A DNA stretch of 44,354 nucleotides from an uncultured Ruminiclostridium sp. Its GTDB lineage: Bacteria; Bacillota; Clostridia; Oscillospirales; Ruminococcaceae. A program made the translations under genes and the position numbers. The stretch covers positions 1 to 44,354 of the forward strand of contig CANRII010000008.1 of assembly GCA_947630685.1 (NCBI GenBank). Reading direction: 5' to 3'. The first letter of the stretch is position 1. Each line of letters begins with the position of its first letter. Below the pieces are notes generated by a model. It worked only from the letters and a program-made list of their open reading frames with translations. It did not search any database and was not told where the DNA came from. Shown piece by piece: positions 7,791 through 15,958 of this stretch.

Positions 7791-9284
7791 CTATTTTTTC
7801 AGAAAGTCAAGCACAGCGGCCGGCATCTCTTCGGACTCGACCGAACCGGTGAAACGCACCTCTTTGTCTTTGGTATTTGCAAGAGCCGCCGGACAGGTAG
7901 TTCCCGTCAGCTTTTCCAGCTTTGAGATAAGCTCGAATTCGTCCGCGGATACTTCTTTTCCGCCCAGCGCGTCATATACTGCATAACCGAATTTATACGG
8001 ATTTGCGGTAGAAACCACGATAGTTTTGGTATCGTCGCCCGTCGCGTTTTTATAATCCTCGTATACTTTATATGCAACGGCGGTATGAGTATCGCAAAGG
8101 TAGCCATATTCGTCGAACACCTTTTTAATAGCTGCCTTGGTCTGCTCGTCGTTGCAGCAGCCGGCATAAAAGCTCTCTTTTATCCTCTGCTTTACGGTAT
8201 CGTTTACCTCGTATCTGCCGTCGGCTTTAAGAGCGCCGAACCACTCGCGTATAAGCGCGTCGTTCTCATCGGTCAGATGATAAAGTAATCTCTCCAGATT
8301 GCTGGAAATAAGTATATCCATCGACGGAGAAACCGTGGTGTAGAACGGTCTGTTCCTGTCATAGATACCGGTATTTATAAAATCGGTAAGGATGTTGTTC
8401 GCGTTGGAAGCGCATATCAGCTTTGCGATAGGCACGCCCATTTGTTTAGCGTAATATGCCGCGAGGATATTGCCGAAGTTTCCGGTAGGCACGCATACGT
8501 TTATCTTCTCGCCGTACTCTATTTCCTTATCCTTTACAAGCTGTACATAAGAGGACACATAATAAACTATCTGCGGCGCAAGACGTCCCCAGTTTATGGA
8601 GTTTGCGCTGGAGAACACGGTGTTCGCCTTGTCAAGCTCTGCAAGTATATTATCGTCCGTAAATATCGCCTTAACGCCGTTCTGGCAATCGTCGAAATTG
8701 CCTTTTATAGCGCATACGTTTACGTTTTTGCCCTCCTGGGTGGTCATCTGGCGCTTTTGCATATTGCTGACGCCGTCCTCGGGATAAAATACCATTATCG
8801 AAGTGCCGTCAACGTCCTTAAATCCCTCCAGCGCGGCCTTTCCGGTGTCTCCGCTGGTAGCGACGAGTATCATTATCTTTTTGCCGTCGATTATCTTCTT
8901 AGCCGAACAGGTCAGCAAAAACGGCAGTATTTGCAGCGCCATATCCTTGAAAGCGCAGGTCGGACCGTGCCACAGCTCGAGCATATATGTTCCGGTAAGC
9001 AGATGAGAAAGCTCCGCTATATTCTCGGTCTCAAAATTCTTGTCGCTGTAAGCGCTGTTTACGCAATGACGTATCTCCTCGTCGGTGAAATCGTCAAGGA
9101 AAAGCCTGAACACCTCATAAGCCCTTTCGGGATACGACATATCGCACATCGAAAGCAGCTTATCCTTCGACAGCTGAGGTATGCTGTCCGGAACAAAGAG
9201 CCCTCCGTCCGCGGACAGACCGCGGGAAATCGCTCCGGCGGCGGTCACGTTTACATTTATATCTCTTGTGCTTTTGTATTTCAT
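7791..9284 (-). CDS. thrC: Threonine synthase
   Basis: PLP enzyme converting O-phosphohomoserine to threonine. The 497-residue protein is the long ThrC type: N-terminal YKSTRD...GLSADGGLFVP, PLP lysine K113 in HGPTCAFKD, phosphate-binding loop ATSGDTGKAALEGF, and C-terminal TANPYKFGYAV. The start is ATG 9284, where homology begins; the reading frame is open further upstream but has no standard start except a distant ATG without family similarity. The Shine-Dalgarno AAAGGAGG lies unusually far (about 30 bases) upstream, separated by a 19-base perfect hairpin. No T-box was seen. Confidence 0.95.
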   Translation of the reverse strand: MKYKSTRDINVNVTAAGAISRGLSADGGLFVPDSIPQLSKDKLLSMCDMSYPERAYEVFRLFLDDFTDEEIRHCVNSAYSDKNFETENIAELSHLLTGTYMLELWHGPTCAFKDMALQILPFLLTCSAKKIIDGKKIMILVATSGDTGKAALEGFKDVDGTSIMVFYPEDGVSNMQKRQMTTQEGKNVNVCAIKGNFDDCQNGVKAIFTDDNILAELDKANTVFSSANSINWGRLAPQIVYYVSSYVQLVKDKEIEYGEKINVCVPTGNFGNILAAYYAKQMGVPIAKLICASNANNILTDFINTGIYDRNRPFYTTVSPSMDILISSNLERLLYHLTDENDALIREWFGALKADGRYEVNDTVKQRIKESFYAGCCNDEQTKAAIKKVFDEYGYLCDTHTAVAYKVYEDYKNATGDDTKTIVVSTANPYKFGYAVYDALGGKEVSADEFELISKLEKLTGTTCPAALANTKDKEVRFTGSVESEEMPAAVLDFLKK

Positions 9285-9294
9285 TTTTATTACT

Positions 9295-9313
9295 ATGCTT
9301 GCAAAGCAAGCAT
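9295..9313 (-). repeat. 19-base perfect hairpin between the thrC Shine-Dalgarno and start codon
   Basis: ATGCTTGC / GCAAGCAT with a three-base loop sits directly after AAAGGAGGA and 10 bases before the thrC ATG. If folded, it shortens the effective Shine-Dalgarno spacing to about 11 bases. It also reads as a six-codon ORF (MLALQA, stop), though its ATG is too close to the ribosome site to be a convincing start. Confidence 0.6.
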
Positions 9314-9331
9314 TCCTCCTTTCAAGTTTTG

Positions 9332-9384
9332 TGCGTTTTTGCAAAGCAAAATTGCCGACCGTATTCGGCAAAGTGCAAAACGCA
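9332..9384 (-). promoter_or_regulatory. Structured leader upstream of thrC
   Basis: The arms TGCGTTTTTGCA (9332-9343) and TGCAAAACGCA (9374-9384) enclose a second stem TGCCGA / TCGGCA (9353-9358, 9365-9370). Together they form a long two-part hairpin in the 147-bp yraN-thrC gap. No U-tract follows, so it is not an evident intrinsic terminator. Confidence 0.5.
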
Positions 9385-9431
9385 AATTCCGGAAAATCTA
9401 TTTTTCGGACTTTACAGCTCCTTACTTTCGT

Positions 9432-9821
9432 CTAAAACTGCGTTTCATACCCGGTGGTATCAAATGCGTCTTTATAATAATTGAACCCTGTTATAAAAGG
9501 CTTTTCTCCGCGGCTGATTATCACTTCCGCGATATCGTATCTCGGCTGCAAGGTAAGTCCGTTTTCCGCGAAATAACATTCCGCCGCCGCGATTATCCTG
9601 CCCTTTTTCTTATCGTCTACCGCCTCTGCCCCGCTGACAAGACTGTTTTCCTTGCGGGTCTTGACCTCGACGATGAGCAGCTTATCGCCGCTCTCGGCTA
9701 TTATATCTATCTCTCCGCAGGGCTTACGGTAGTTCCTTGCGATTATCCTGCATCTTTTCTTTATAAGAAATTCAGCGGTATAATCCTCGCCCAGCCTGCC
9801 TTTAATTTCTTTGTCCGTCAT
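9432..9821 (-). CDS. yraN: UPF0102 / YraN-family nuclease-like protein
   Basis: A 129-residue protein of the UPF0102 family, which has a restriction-endonuclease-like fold and no firmly established role. The core is visible: GRLGEDYTAEFL (8-19), RNYRKPCGEIDIIAE (about 29-43) and LLIVEVKTRK with the D...E-x-K nuclease-type pattern. It overlaps the end of rnhB by 20 bases and lies in the classical rplS-lepB-rbgA-rnhB-yraN order of Firmicutes. Confidence 0.93.
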   Translation of the reverse strand: MTDKEIKGRLGEDYTAEFLIKKRCRIIARNYRKPCGEIDIIAESGDKLLIVEVKTRKENSLVSGAEAVDDKKKGRIIAAAECYFAENGLTLQPRYDIAEVIISRGEKPFITGFNYYKDAFDTTGYETQF

Positions 9822-10449
9822 TTTTACCCTTGTAATACTTTACAAGAAAGCTCTTCCGGTGAACGTTTGAAGCGCCGAACTCGTCTAACATCTGATAATG
9901 CAGCGCCGTGCCGTAACCCTTGTGCTTTTCAAATTTATACTGCGGATATTTCAGCGCAAGCTCTTTCATATATCGGTCACGCGATACTTTGGCAAGTATA
10001 GACGCCGCCGCGATAGACGCGGACAGCGCGTCGCCCTTTACGACCGATTCGCATTTTGCCGGAATATCCGGAGTTTTGTTCCCGTCCACAAATACCATAT
10101 CGACCGATACGCCGAGTCCGAGATACGCCCTTTTCATCGCCAGCATAGCCGCGCCGAGAATATTCAGCTTATCTATTTCTTCAACGCTTGCAGTGGCGAC
10201 GCACCACGCCTGCGCCTTTTTTATTATCTCGTCGTAAAGCTGCTCGCGCTTTTTCTCGGTGAGCTTTTTACTGTCGTTTATACCGTCGATATGTACATCC
10301 GGCGGAAATATCACCGCCGCCGCATACACGTCTCCGGCAAGAGGCCCCCGCCCCGCTTCGTCTATCCCGCAAATACTGCCAAACTGCGCGCGCATTAGTT
10401 TATCAAATTCAAACAGATCATAACGGTCGTTCGAGCGAGATCTTTCCAA
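9802..10449 (-). CDS. rnhB: Ribonuclease HII
   Basis: Removes RNA from RNA-DNA hybrids and single ribonucleotides misincorporated in DNA. The signature CGIDEAGRGPLAGDV holds catalytic D30 and E31; VDGNK and the later AAASILAKVSRD and HKGYGT blocks are also present. The start is uncertain. I chose TTG at 10449 (215 residues) because AGGAG precedes it at normal spacing and the conserved LFEFD segment is retained. An ATG at 10395 (197 residues) would lose that segment and has no ribosome site. With the TTG start it overlaps rbgA by 32 bases. Confidence 0.92.
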   Translation of the reverse strand: MERSRSNDRYDLFEFDKLMRAQFGSICGIDEAGRGPLAGDVYAAAVIFPPDVHIDGINDSKKLTEKKREQLYDEIIKKAQAWCVATASVEEIDKLNILGAAMLAMKRAYLGLGVSVDMVFVDGNKTPDIPAKCESVVKGDALSASIAAASILAKVSRDRYMKELALKYPQYKFEKHKGYGTALHYQMLDEFGASNVHRKSFLVKYYKGKNDGQRN

Positions 10450-11266
10450 GCTTACCACTCCTAAATTCATCCAGCACCGCGGCAGCCGCGCGCATAGTAT
10501 CCGGTTCTCCGCCCGAAACGAGCATTCCGCGCTTTCTTGCGATAATTTCCAGATCGACCGGACTGTCATCGGCGAGTTTATATCTCTGACGGATATATGC
10601 CGGATAATTATTGTCAAGAAAGCTCACAAGATTACCCGCTATCTCATATATATCCAGCACGTCGTCCTTTATTGCTCCGGTATACGCCAGCTTAAGAGCC
10701 GCCTGCGGGTCTTCAAACTTAGGCCATAATATTCCGGGCGTGTCAAGCAGTTCTATATCCTTATCCAGTACCACCCATTGTTTTCCTCTGGTAACGCCGG
10801 GGCGGTCGGCGGTCTTTGTCTTGCCCGAGCCGGACAGTCTGTTTATAAAAGAAGATTTGCCGACATTCGGTATTCCCAGTACCATTACCCTCAATGTGCC
10901 GCCTACAAATCCTTTAGCGCGGCGCTTTGCCAGCACATCGGATAAAGCGGAGCGCACCACGGGTATAAACGCTTTTACATTCTTTCCGCTGCGGCAGTCG
11001 CATATTATCGTTTTATAGCCTTGCTTTTTATAATACTCCGCCCATTTCGCGGTGACGGCGTCGTCGGCGTAATCGCACTTATTGAGCAAAAGTATCCTAG
11101 GCTTGTTCCCCGTAAGCTCGTTTACGATAGGGTTTCGGCTGGATTCCGGTATTCTCGCGTCCACTATCTCAGCCACCGCGTCCACCGTCTTTATGTCCGC
11201 CTCTATCATTCTGCGGGTCTTGGTCATATGACCCGGGAACCACTGTATATCGGGTATATTATTCAT
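10418..11266 (-). CDS. rbgA: Ribosome biogenesis GTPase RbgA (YlqF)
   Basis: Circularly permuted GTPase for late 50S subunit assembly. In the 282 residues the G4 motif NKCD (62-65) precedes G1 GIPNVGKS (131-138) and G3 DTPG (175-178), the permuted order typical of the YlqF/YawG family; the N-terminal IQWFPGHMTK is also characteristic. Its ATG comes one base after the lepB stop (TGATATG) without a good ribosome site, suggesting translational coupling to lepB. Confidence 0.96.
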   Translation of the reverse strand: MNNIPDIQWFPGHMTKTRRMIEADIKTVDAVAEIVDARIPESSRNPIVNELTGNKPRILLLNKCDYADDAVTAKWAEYYKKQGYKTIICDCRSGKNVKAFIPVVRSALSDVLAKRRAKGFVGGTLRVMVLGIPNVGKSSFINRLSGSGKTKTADRPGVTRGKQWVVLDKDIELLDTPGILWPKFEDPQAALKLAYTGAIKDDVLDIYEIAGNLVSFLDNNYPAYIRQRYKLADDSPVDLEIIARKRGMLVSGGEPDTMRAAAAVLDEFRSGKLGKISLERPL

Positions 11267-11267
11267 A

Positions 11268-11870
11268 TCAATATATATTGCCGAAAGCGGAGAACGGCCA
11301 TACTCTAAAGTACGCCTTGCCCATTATATAGCGCATATCCACCTGTCCGACGTCGTTGCTGCGGCTGTCCTTGGAGGCGTTTCGGTTATCTCCCATAACG
11401 AACACCTTGCCCTCTCCTATGACGACATCGGTGTTGTTCGGGAAATCCTCCGCCAGCATAGTGGGAGCTTGTATATAGTCCTCTTCGAGCGCCGTGCCGT
11501 TTCTGTAAACCACGCCGCGGTCAAAATCGATACGAATGGTATCTCCCGGCAGTCCGATTATCCTTTTCACTATAGGCTTTCCCAGCTTTTTCGTCGCGTA
11601 ATCCGGCAGCTTATCGGCGTAAATAATGACAATATCGCCGTAATTCGGAGTATAAAACAAATCGGATACGATAAGCCTCTGGGTAGTTTCCAGCGTGGGA
11701 TTCATCGAATCGCCGTCAACGGTTATCATACGGGCTGCCAATGTAAAGATGATTATAAAGCAAAGGATAGCGGAAAAAACGCTTGACAGCCAGTCAAACA
11801 GCTCGGCATAGAAATTCGATTTTTTCCCCTCTTTGCTCTTCTTATCCTTTAAGGTGATCTCGTCTTTCAT
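11268..11870 (-). CDS. lepB: Signal peptidase I
   Basis: Membrane-bound serine peptidase that removes Sec/Tat signal peptides. The 200-residue protein has one N-terminal transmembrane helix (about 27-48), then the catalytic S55 in GDSMNPTL, K102 in VKRIIGLPGD, and the C-terminal VMGDNR.ASKDSR box. The start is MKDEITLKD at 11870, with AGGGG 6 bases upstream; a longer reading upstream would run into the rplS terminator. It is separated from rplS by that terminator and leads the lepB-rbgA-rnhB-yraN unit. Confidence 0.95.
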   Translation of the reverse strand: MKDEITLKDKKSKEGKKSNFYAELFDWLSSVFSAILCFIIIFTLAARMITVDGDSMNPTLETTQRLIVSDLFYTPNYGDIVIIYADKLPDYATKKLGKPIVKRIIGLPGDTIRIDFDRGVVYRNGTALEEDYIQAPTMLAEDFPNNTDVVIGEGKVFVMGDNRNASKDSRSNDVGQVDMRYIMGKAYFRVWPFSAFGNIY

Positions 11871-11890
11871 TAAAAACCCCTGTTCTGCAT

Positions 11891-11948
11891 AAAAAGAAAA
11901 AGTGAATTGAAGTAATAACGGGCTAAGCCCGTTATTACCGTTCAATTC
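11891..11948 (-). terminator. Intrinsic terminator of rplS
   Basis: A very long stem: GAATTGAA / TTCAATTC outside (11904-11911, 11941-11948) and a 13-bp perfect inner stem GTAATAACGGGCT / AGCCCGTTATTAC (11912-11924, 11926-11938). On the minus strand it is followed by ACTTTTTCTTTTT. It lies just upstream of the lepB ribosome site, so lepB depends on read-through or its own promoter. Confidence 0.85.
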
Positions 11949-12044
11949 CGACTAAAGGTGATTGCCGCCGTCTTATCCGGCAATGCGGTGAAACACCGTT
12001 TTGATAAGTCTGTCAACAGCAGGCAAAACGCCCGCCGTATAAGG

Positions 12045-12386
12045 TCATATCTTGGATTTGACCTTGGCAGCCTTACCGACTCTGTCGCGCAGGTAATACA
12101 GCTTAGCTCTGCGTACCTTACCCTCTCTCACTACCTCTACCTTTTCAACGGTGGGGCAATGGATCGGGAATACTCTCTCAACGCCGCAGCCGTGTGCAAC
12201 TCTGCGTACGGTAAAGGTCTCGTTCACTCCGCCGTGCTTCTTGGCGATCACAGTACCCTCGAATATCTGGATACGGAATTTGTCGCCCTCGGGGATCCTT
12301 ACGTGAACCTTTACGGTATCGCCGACCGTTACATTAGGCGCGTCTGTCTTGATGCTGTCCTGTGCGATAAGCTTTAATGCATCCAT
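12045..12386 (-). CDS. rplS: 50S ribosomal protein L19
   Basis: L19 lies at the 30S-50S interface. The 113 residues match the family length and include [20 protein letters not shown]...[12 protein letters not shown], the [15 protein letters not shown] block and the basic C terminus [19 protein letters not shown]. The start at 12386 has GGAGG 7 bases upstream. A consensus promoter lies about 190 bp upstream, giving a long leader. It is followed by a strong terminator before lepB. Confidence 0.98.
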   Translation of the reverse strand: MDALKLIAQDSIKTDAPNVTVGDTVKVHVRIPEGDKFRIQIFEGTVIAKKHGGVNETFTVRRVAHGCGVERVFPIHCPTVEKVEVVREGKVRRAKLYYLRDRVGKAAKVKSKI

Positions 12387-12572
12387 CTTTTTTCCTCCGT
12401 GTTTTCGGATATTCTTGCATCGGACTTTCCGACGGGGTCTCCGGCAAGCGTCTTTTCGCCTGCTGCAGAGGACTATCCGTTTAATGTCTTGTGTGTCAAA
12501 TGACACTCCGGCATTAGCCACACCGGCGAAATGTCACAAAATGAGCAAATTTCTCCGGCGGATATCAAATGC
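12387..12572 (-). promoter_or_regulatory. rplS 5' leader, candidate L19 leader RNA
   Basis: About 185 nt lie between the promoter and the L19 start. A clear hairpin GTGTCA-TT-TGACAC and G+C-rich stems such as CGCCGG...CCGG are visible. An L19 leader family is known in Firmicutes; membership here is inferred from position and I could not align it. Confidence 0.4.
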
Positions 12573-12578
12573 TTTAAT

Positions 12579-12607
12579 ATTATAGCACCTTTACACGAAA
12601 TTTGCAA
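12579..12607 (-). promoter_or_regulatory. Sigma-A promoter of rplS
   Basis: On the minus strand TTGCAA (12602-12607), a 17-bp spacer and TATAAT (12579-12584). Confidence 0.8.
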
Positions 12608-12663
12608 TAGTTTTTTGTGAAATTTTCCGTATTTAATTAATTTTTCTTTCCTAAAAATGAGTT

Positions 12664-13302
12664 TTATTCAAAATCTTTGCCGTCTTTGCACAAAATTCTT
12701 ACTCTTGTTATGGATAACATGTCTATCTTATCGCCTGTAATTCTTTCATAAGTATCAAAAACAAGAGAGGGATTGACGGTAAAATCACATCCGGACGGCA
12801 ATGTGAGGTAAAATTCTCCGTCCCGAGGCTTGTCAGCCTGTATATAAGGCTTGAGGTCAAGCTCGGTAACTCCCTTTTTGGTCTTTTTTTCCGCAGGGAT
12901 ACTGTCCGAGGCAAAAAAATCGAACAGCTTATCGATATCGCAGTCTACAGCTATGCGGTAAACGGACTTTTCTATCTCGGTATGCTTTTTGATAGGCTCG
13001 GCCGCTCTTACCGCCCTTATGTCCCTGGGAAGAACGGCGTTCAGCTTTTCCACCACCTGAGCGTGCTCCACCTTTTCGCACAGCTTTATGTCCATAGACT
13101 CGCAAAGCCCCTCAGTACCGAGCGCCAGCGGCAGATTGATATTTACGTAGGTGTGCGGATTAAAGCCCTGCGTATGCCATACCGGAAGATCGGTGCGCCT
13201 TAATGCGCGCTGTATGCAGTTTATAAGGTCAAGAGCGGATATATATTTCGCCCTGCCGAGCTTACTGAAAAATATCCTTACGGGATAAGTGACCTCGTTC
13301 AT
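12664..13302 (-). CDS. DUF2344 / TIGR03936 radical-SAM-linked protein
   Basis: A 212-residue protein of the DUF2344 family, which occurs beside or fused to the radical-SAM protein found here directly upstream. Family features visible are the opening VRIFFSKLGRAKYISALDL, the RALRRTDLPVWHTQGFNPH motif and LPLALGTEGLCE. The start at MNEVTYPV (13302) is set by AAGGAGG 9 bases upstream; it begins 1 base past the upstream stop. The function is not established. No terminator was seen after it, so transcription may run into the rplS promoter region. Confidence 0.9.
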   Translation of the reverse strand: MNEVTYPVRIFFSKLGRAKYISALDLINCIQRALRRTDLPVWHTQGFNPHTYVNINLPLALGTEGLCESMDIKLCEKVEHAQVVEKLNAVLPRDIRAVRAAEPIKKHTEIEKSVYRIAVDCDIDKLFDFFASDSIPAEKKTKKGVTELDLKPYIQADKPRDGEFYLTLPSGCDFTVNPSLVFDTYERITGDKIDMLSITRVRILCKDGKDFE

Positions 13303-13303
13303 C

Positions 13304-15172
13304 TTACTTATCCTCCTTTTTCGAGCCATAGCTAAAGCACGGTCTGCCGAGCGTCTTATTCAGGCCGCAGCCCGCACATTTATCCCGACAGTTATCGGTA
13401 GTAATGCCGAGATGAGCCTTTTTGTTTTCCTCAACAAGGAAATCGCGGGAGAACAGCATGTCCATATGCTCCCACGGCATGACCTCGTCGTAAGCGCGTT
13501 TTCTGTGGGCGTAAAAAGACATATCCAGTCCGCATTTTTCAAACGCCTTTGCCCAAAGCTCCGGCTTGAAATATTCGCCCCAGCCGTCCAGCTTGCAGCC
13601 GCTTTTCCACGCCTCGAAGATAACGGCAGAAAGCCGCCTGTCGCCGCGCGCCAGCACCGCCTCCAGTAAAGTGGTATCATAATGGCTCCAGCTTACGTCT
13701 ATCTTTTTTCTGCCCTTTGAGCCGGTTATCTCTAACAGGTGTTTTTGCCGCTCGGACACCGTTTGCTTGTCCGCAAGCGGCTCATATTCAAACGGAGTAA
13801 ACGGCTTTGGTATGAAAGTAGAGATCGAGATAGATATGCTCACCCCGCGCTTGCCGCGGTTCGGTATGCTGTAATACAGCTCGATTATCTTATCCGCCAG
13901 CGCTTTTATCGCGTCTATATCCTCAAGCGTTTCGGTGGGAAGTCCCAGCATGAAATACAGCTTTACCGAGCTGTAGCCGCTCTCAAACGCGATACGGCAG
14001 CTTTTCATTATGCTGTCCTCGGTTATGTTTTTGTTTATGACGTCTCTCAGCCGCTGGCTTCCCGCTTCGGGAGCGAATGTGAGCCCGCTCGCCCTGACGC
14101 TTTTTATCCTCTGCACGACCTCCTCGCTGAATTTATCTATCCTAAGCGACGGTAAGGAAAGATTTATCCCCTTTGCGTCGGTATACTCGGTAAGCTCGCA
14201 GAGCAAACCCTCGATATCGCTGTAATCGCTGGTAGAGAGCGACGACAGCGACACCTCGTCGTATCCGGTGGATTCCGCCAGCGACTTTACCTGCCGTATT
14301 ATATTTTCCTTGCTCTTCTCACGAAACGGACGGTAAATAAATCCCGCCTGACAGAACCTGCACCCTCTTATGCAGCCGCGCAGCACCTCCACTACCGAAC
14401 GGTCGTGTACTATCTCGGTAAACGGCACTACAAAATAATCCGGAGAAAACGCCTTGTCAAAATCATCTATTATGCGTTTTTTCACCTTTGCGGGCGCGCT
14501 GCCTTTCGGGATTATCGCCTTTACCGTGCCGTCCTCGTTATAGCTTATATCGTACAGCGACGGAACATAGATACCCTCTATTTTTGCGGCGTCGTTCAGA
14601 AAATCCTCCTTGCCGCCGCCGTTTTTCTTGTATTTTTCAGCCAAAGCCAAAAGCTCAAGATTGACCTCTTCTCCCTCTCCGAGCACAAACAGGTCAAAGA
14701 AATCCGCGATAGGCTCGGCGTTGCATACGCAGGGACCTCCTCCCATGACTATCGGGAACAGTTCTTTTCTGTCCTTTGCAAACACCGGCACTCCCGCCAG
14801 ATCCAGCATTTCAAGTATATTTGTGTAACAAAGCTCATATTGCAGAGTAAAGCCTATGAAATCAAAATCCTTTATCGGTTCAAGACTTTCCAGACCGTAC
14901 AAGGGGATATCGTTCGCCCGCATCTGCTCTTCCATATCCGGCAAAGGCATGAACACGCGCTCGCACCAATAGTTAGGCACGCTGTTTTTCAAAGCGTAAA
15001 GTATCTTTATGCCCAGATGCGACATTCCTATATCGTAAGTATCCGGAAAGCAGAAAGCGTATCTTATATCCACCTTGCTTTTGTCCTTGACTACCGAGCC
15101 GACCTCTCCGCCTATGTAACGCGCGGGCTTCTGTACCTTCGGCAGTATCTTATCCAGTTTATCTTTAAGCAT
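13304..15172 (-). CDS. Radical-SAM protein, TIGR03960-type, with N-terminal B12-binding-like domain
   Basis: A 622-residue protein. The N-terminal part (about 15-200) resembles a cobalamin-binding/Rossmann region (FCFPDTYDIGMSHLGIKILY, PIVMGGGPCVCNAEPIADF). A radical-SAM core follows with the cluster motif CIRGCRFCQAG, and the C-terminal Cys-rich segment CRDKCAGCGLNKTL could hold another metal site. The start MLKDKLDKILPKV at 15172 has AAGGA upstream and follows a promoter at 15222-15250. It pairs with DUF2344 downstream, an association known in Clostridia and often near ribosome or RNase genes. Substrate unknown. Confidence 0.88.
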   Translation of the reverse strand: MLKDKLDKILPKVQKPARYIGGEVGSVVKDKSKVDIRYAFCFPDTYDIGMSHLGIKILYALKNSVPNYWCERVFMPLPDMEEQMRANDIPLYGLESLEPIKDFDFIGFTLQYELCYTNILEMLDLAGVPVFAKDRKELFPIVMGGGPCVCNAEPIADFFDLFVLGEGEEVNLELLALAEKYKKNGGGKEDFLNDAAKIEGIYVPSLYDISYNEDGTVKAIIPKGSAPAKVKKRIIDDFDKAFSPDYFVVPFTEIVHDRSVVEVLRGCIRGCRFCQAGFIYRPFREKSKENIIRQVKSLAESTGYDEVSLSSLSTSDYSDIEGLLCELTEYTDAKGINLSLPSLRIDKFSEEVVQRIKSVRASGLTFAPEAGSQRLRDVINKNITEDSIMKSCRIAFESGYSSVKLYFMLGLPTETLEDIDAIKALADKIIELYYSIPNRGKRGVSISISISTFIPKPFTPFEYEPLADKQTVSERQKHLLEITGSKGRKKIDVSWSHYDTTLLEAVLARGDRRLSAVIFEAWKSGCKLDGWGEYFKPELWAKAFEKCGLDMSFYAHRKRAYDEVMPWEHMDMLFSRDFLVEENKKAHLGITTDNCRDKCAGCGLNKTLGRPCFSYGSKKEDK

Positions 15173-15221
15173 ATCGACCGTCCTTATTTTTGATGGGAAA
15201 ATTAAATCCTTACGCGTATAT

Positions 15222-15250
15222 ATTGTACTACATTTTTTTGATAAAGGCAA
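15222..15250 (-). promoter_or_regulatory. Promoter of the radical-SAM/DUF2344 unit
   Basis: On the minus strand TTGCCT (15245-15250), a 17-bp spacer and TACAAT (15222-15227), about 50 bp before the start codon. Confidence 0.6.
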
Positions 15251-15253
15251 GCG

Positions 15254-15844
15254 TTATTCAATAAATTGTGCGATGAGCAGGTACAAAATAACAAAGCCCA
15301 GCGACAGGCTGACCGTTTCACGGCAATACAGCGCGTAAAGCAAAACCCCGACTATAAGCAGCACGCTCATCACGATACCGACCGTCCTCTTTACAACCAA
15401 GGCGGTCCTGTAGCTGAAAAATCTTACAAGGAAAAGCTCCAGCAACCGAGCGCCGTCAAAATATCCAAGCGGCAAAAGATTAAAGGCGAGAATAAGCATA
15501 TTCACCGCCGCAAATATCTCCGCAAATTCATTATACTGCGCCATAGCAAGGCAGGATAAGGCGATAAGCAGGTTTACCGCACAGCCGGCGGAAAGTATAA
15601 ATACCTGTTTATAAAACGGGCAGCCGTCCAGCCGTTTGGTTATGGCGATACCCCCGCCGTAAAAGGTTATCCTCTCGGGCTGTACCGAGCATATCGCCAT
15701 AGCGAGTAAATGCCCGCCCTCATGCAAAACGCAGGCGATAAGGCTCAGCATAGCGACTCCCTGCGTGTCAACAAAAAGCAAGAACGCCAGCACGGCAAAG
15801 AACGTGAAATCAAATTTTATATTGTATTTGAATTTACCTTTCAT
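15254..15844 (-). CDS. M50-family intramembrane metalloprotease (site-2 protease, SpoIVFB-like)
   Basis: A 196-residue multi-spanning membrane protein. Zinc ligands H41 and H45 with catalytic E42 lie in VLHEGGHLLA; the third ligand D130 lies in FNLLPLGYFDGARLL. Length and compactness match SpoIVFB-type site-2 proteases, which activate sigma-K in sporulating Bacillus. The SpoIVFA partner is not adjacent, so the sporulation role is inferred from the neighbouring coat genes only. The start 15844 has GGGAG upstream. Confidence 0.85.
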   Translation of the reverse strand: MKGKFKYNIKFDFTFFAVLAFLLFVDTQGVAMLSLIACVLHEGGHLLAMAICSVQPERITFYGGGIAITKRLDGCPFYKQVFILSAGCAVNLLIALSCLAMAQYNEFAEIFAAVNMLILAFNLLPLGYFDGARLLELFLVRFFSYRTALVVKRTVGIVMSVLLIVGVLLYALYCRETVSLSLGFVILYLLIAQFIE

Positions 15845-15898
15845 CAGTTTTTCTCCCGACAAAAACACTTTTTAATTAAAATATATGTTCTTGTCCGC

Positions 15899-15936
15899 AA
15901 AAAAGAACAACATTCTTCTAATGCAGAATGTTGTTC
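15899..15936 (-). terminator. Intrinsic terminator of the coat-protein pair
   Basis: A perfect 12-bp stem GAACAACATTCT / AGAATGTTGTTC (15905-15916, 15925-15936) is followed on the minus strand by six U. It separates the coat pair from the M50 gene. Confidence 0.9.
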
Positions 15937-15958
15937 ATATAAAACCGATTTTATGAAA

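Noticed and set aside
9300-9312. Leader peptide MLALQA as a thrC attenuator
   Set aside because: It has no Thr codons and its ATG lies one base after the Shine-Dalgarno, too close for normal initiation.
8442-10001. 519-codon open frame on the plus strand
   Set aside because: It lies antisense to thrC, yraN and rnhB, all of which have clear family motifs; the composition is a shadow of their codon pattern and shows no motif of its own.
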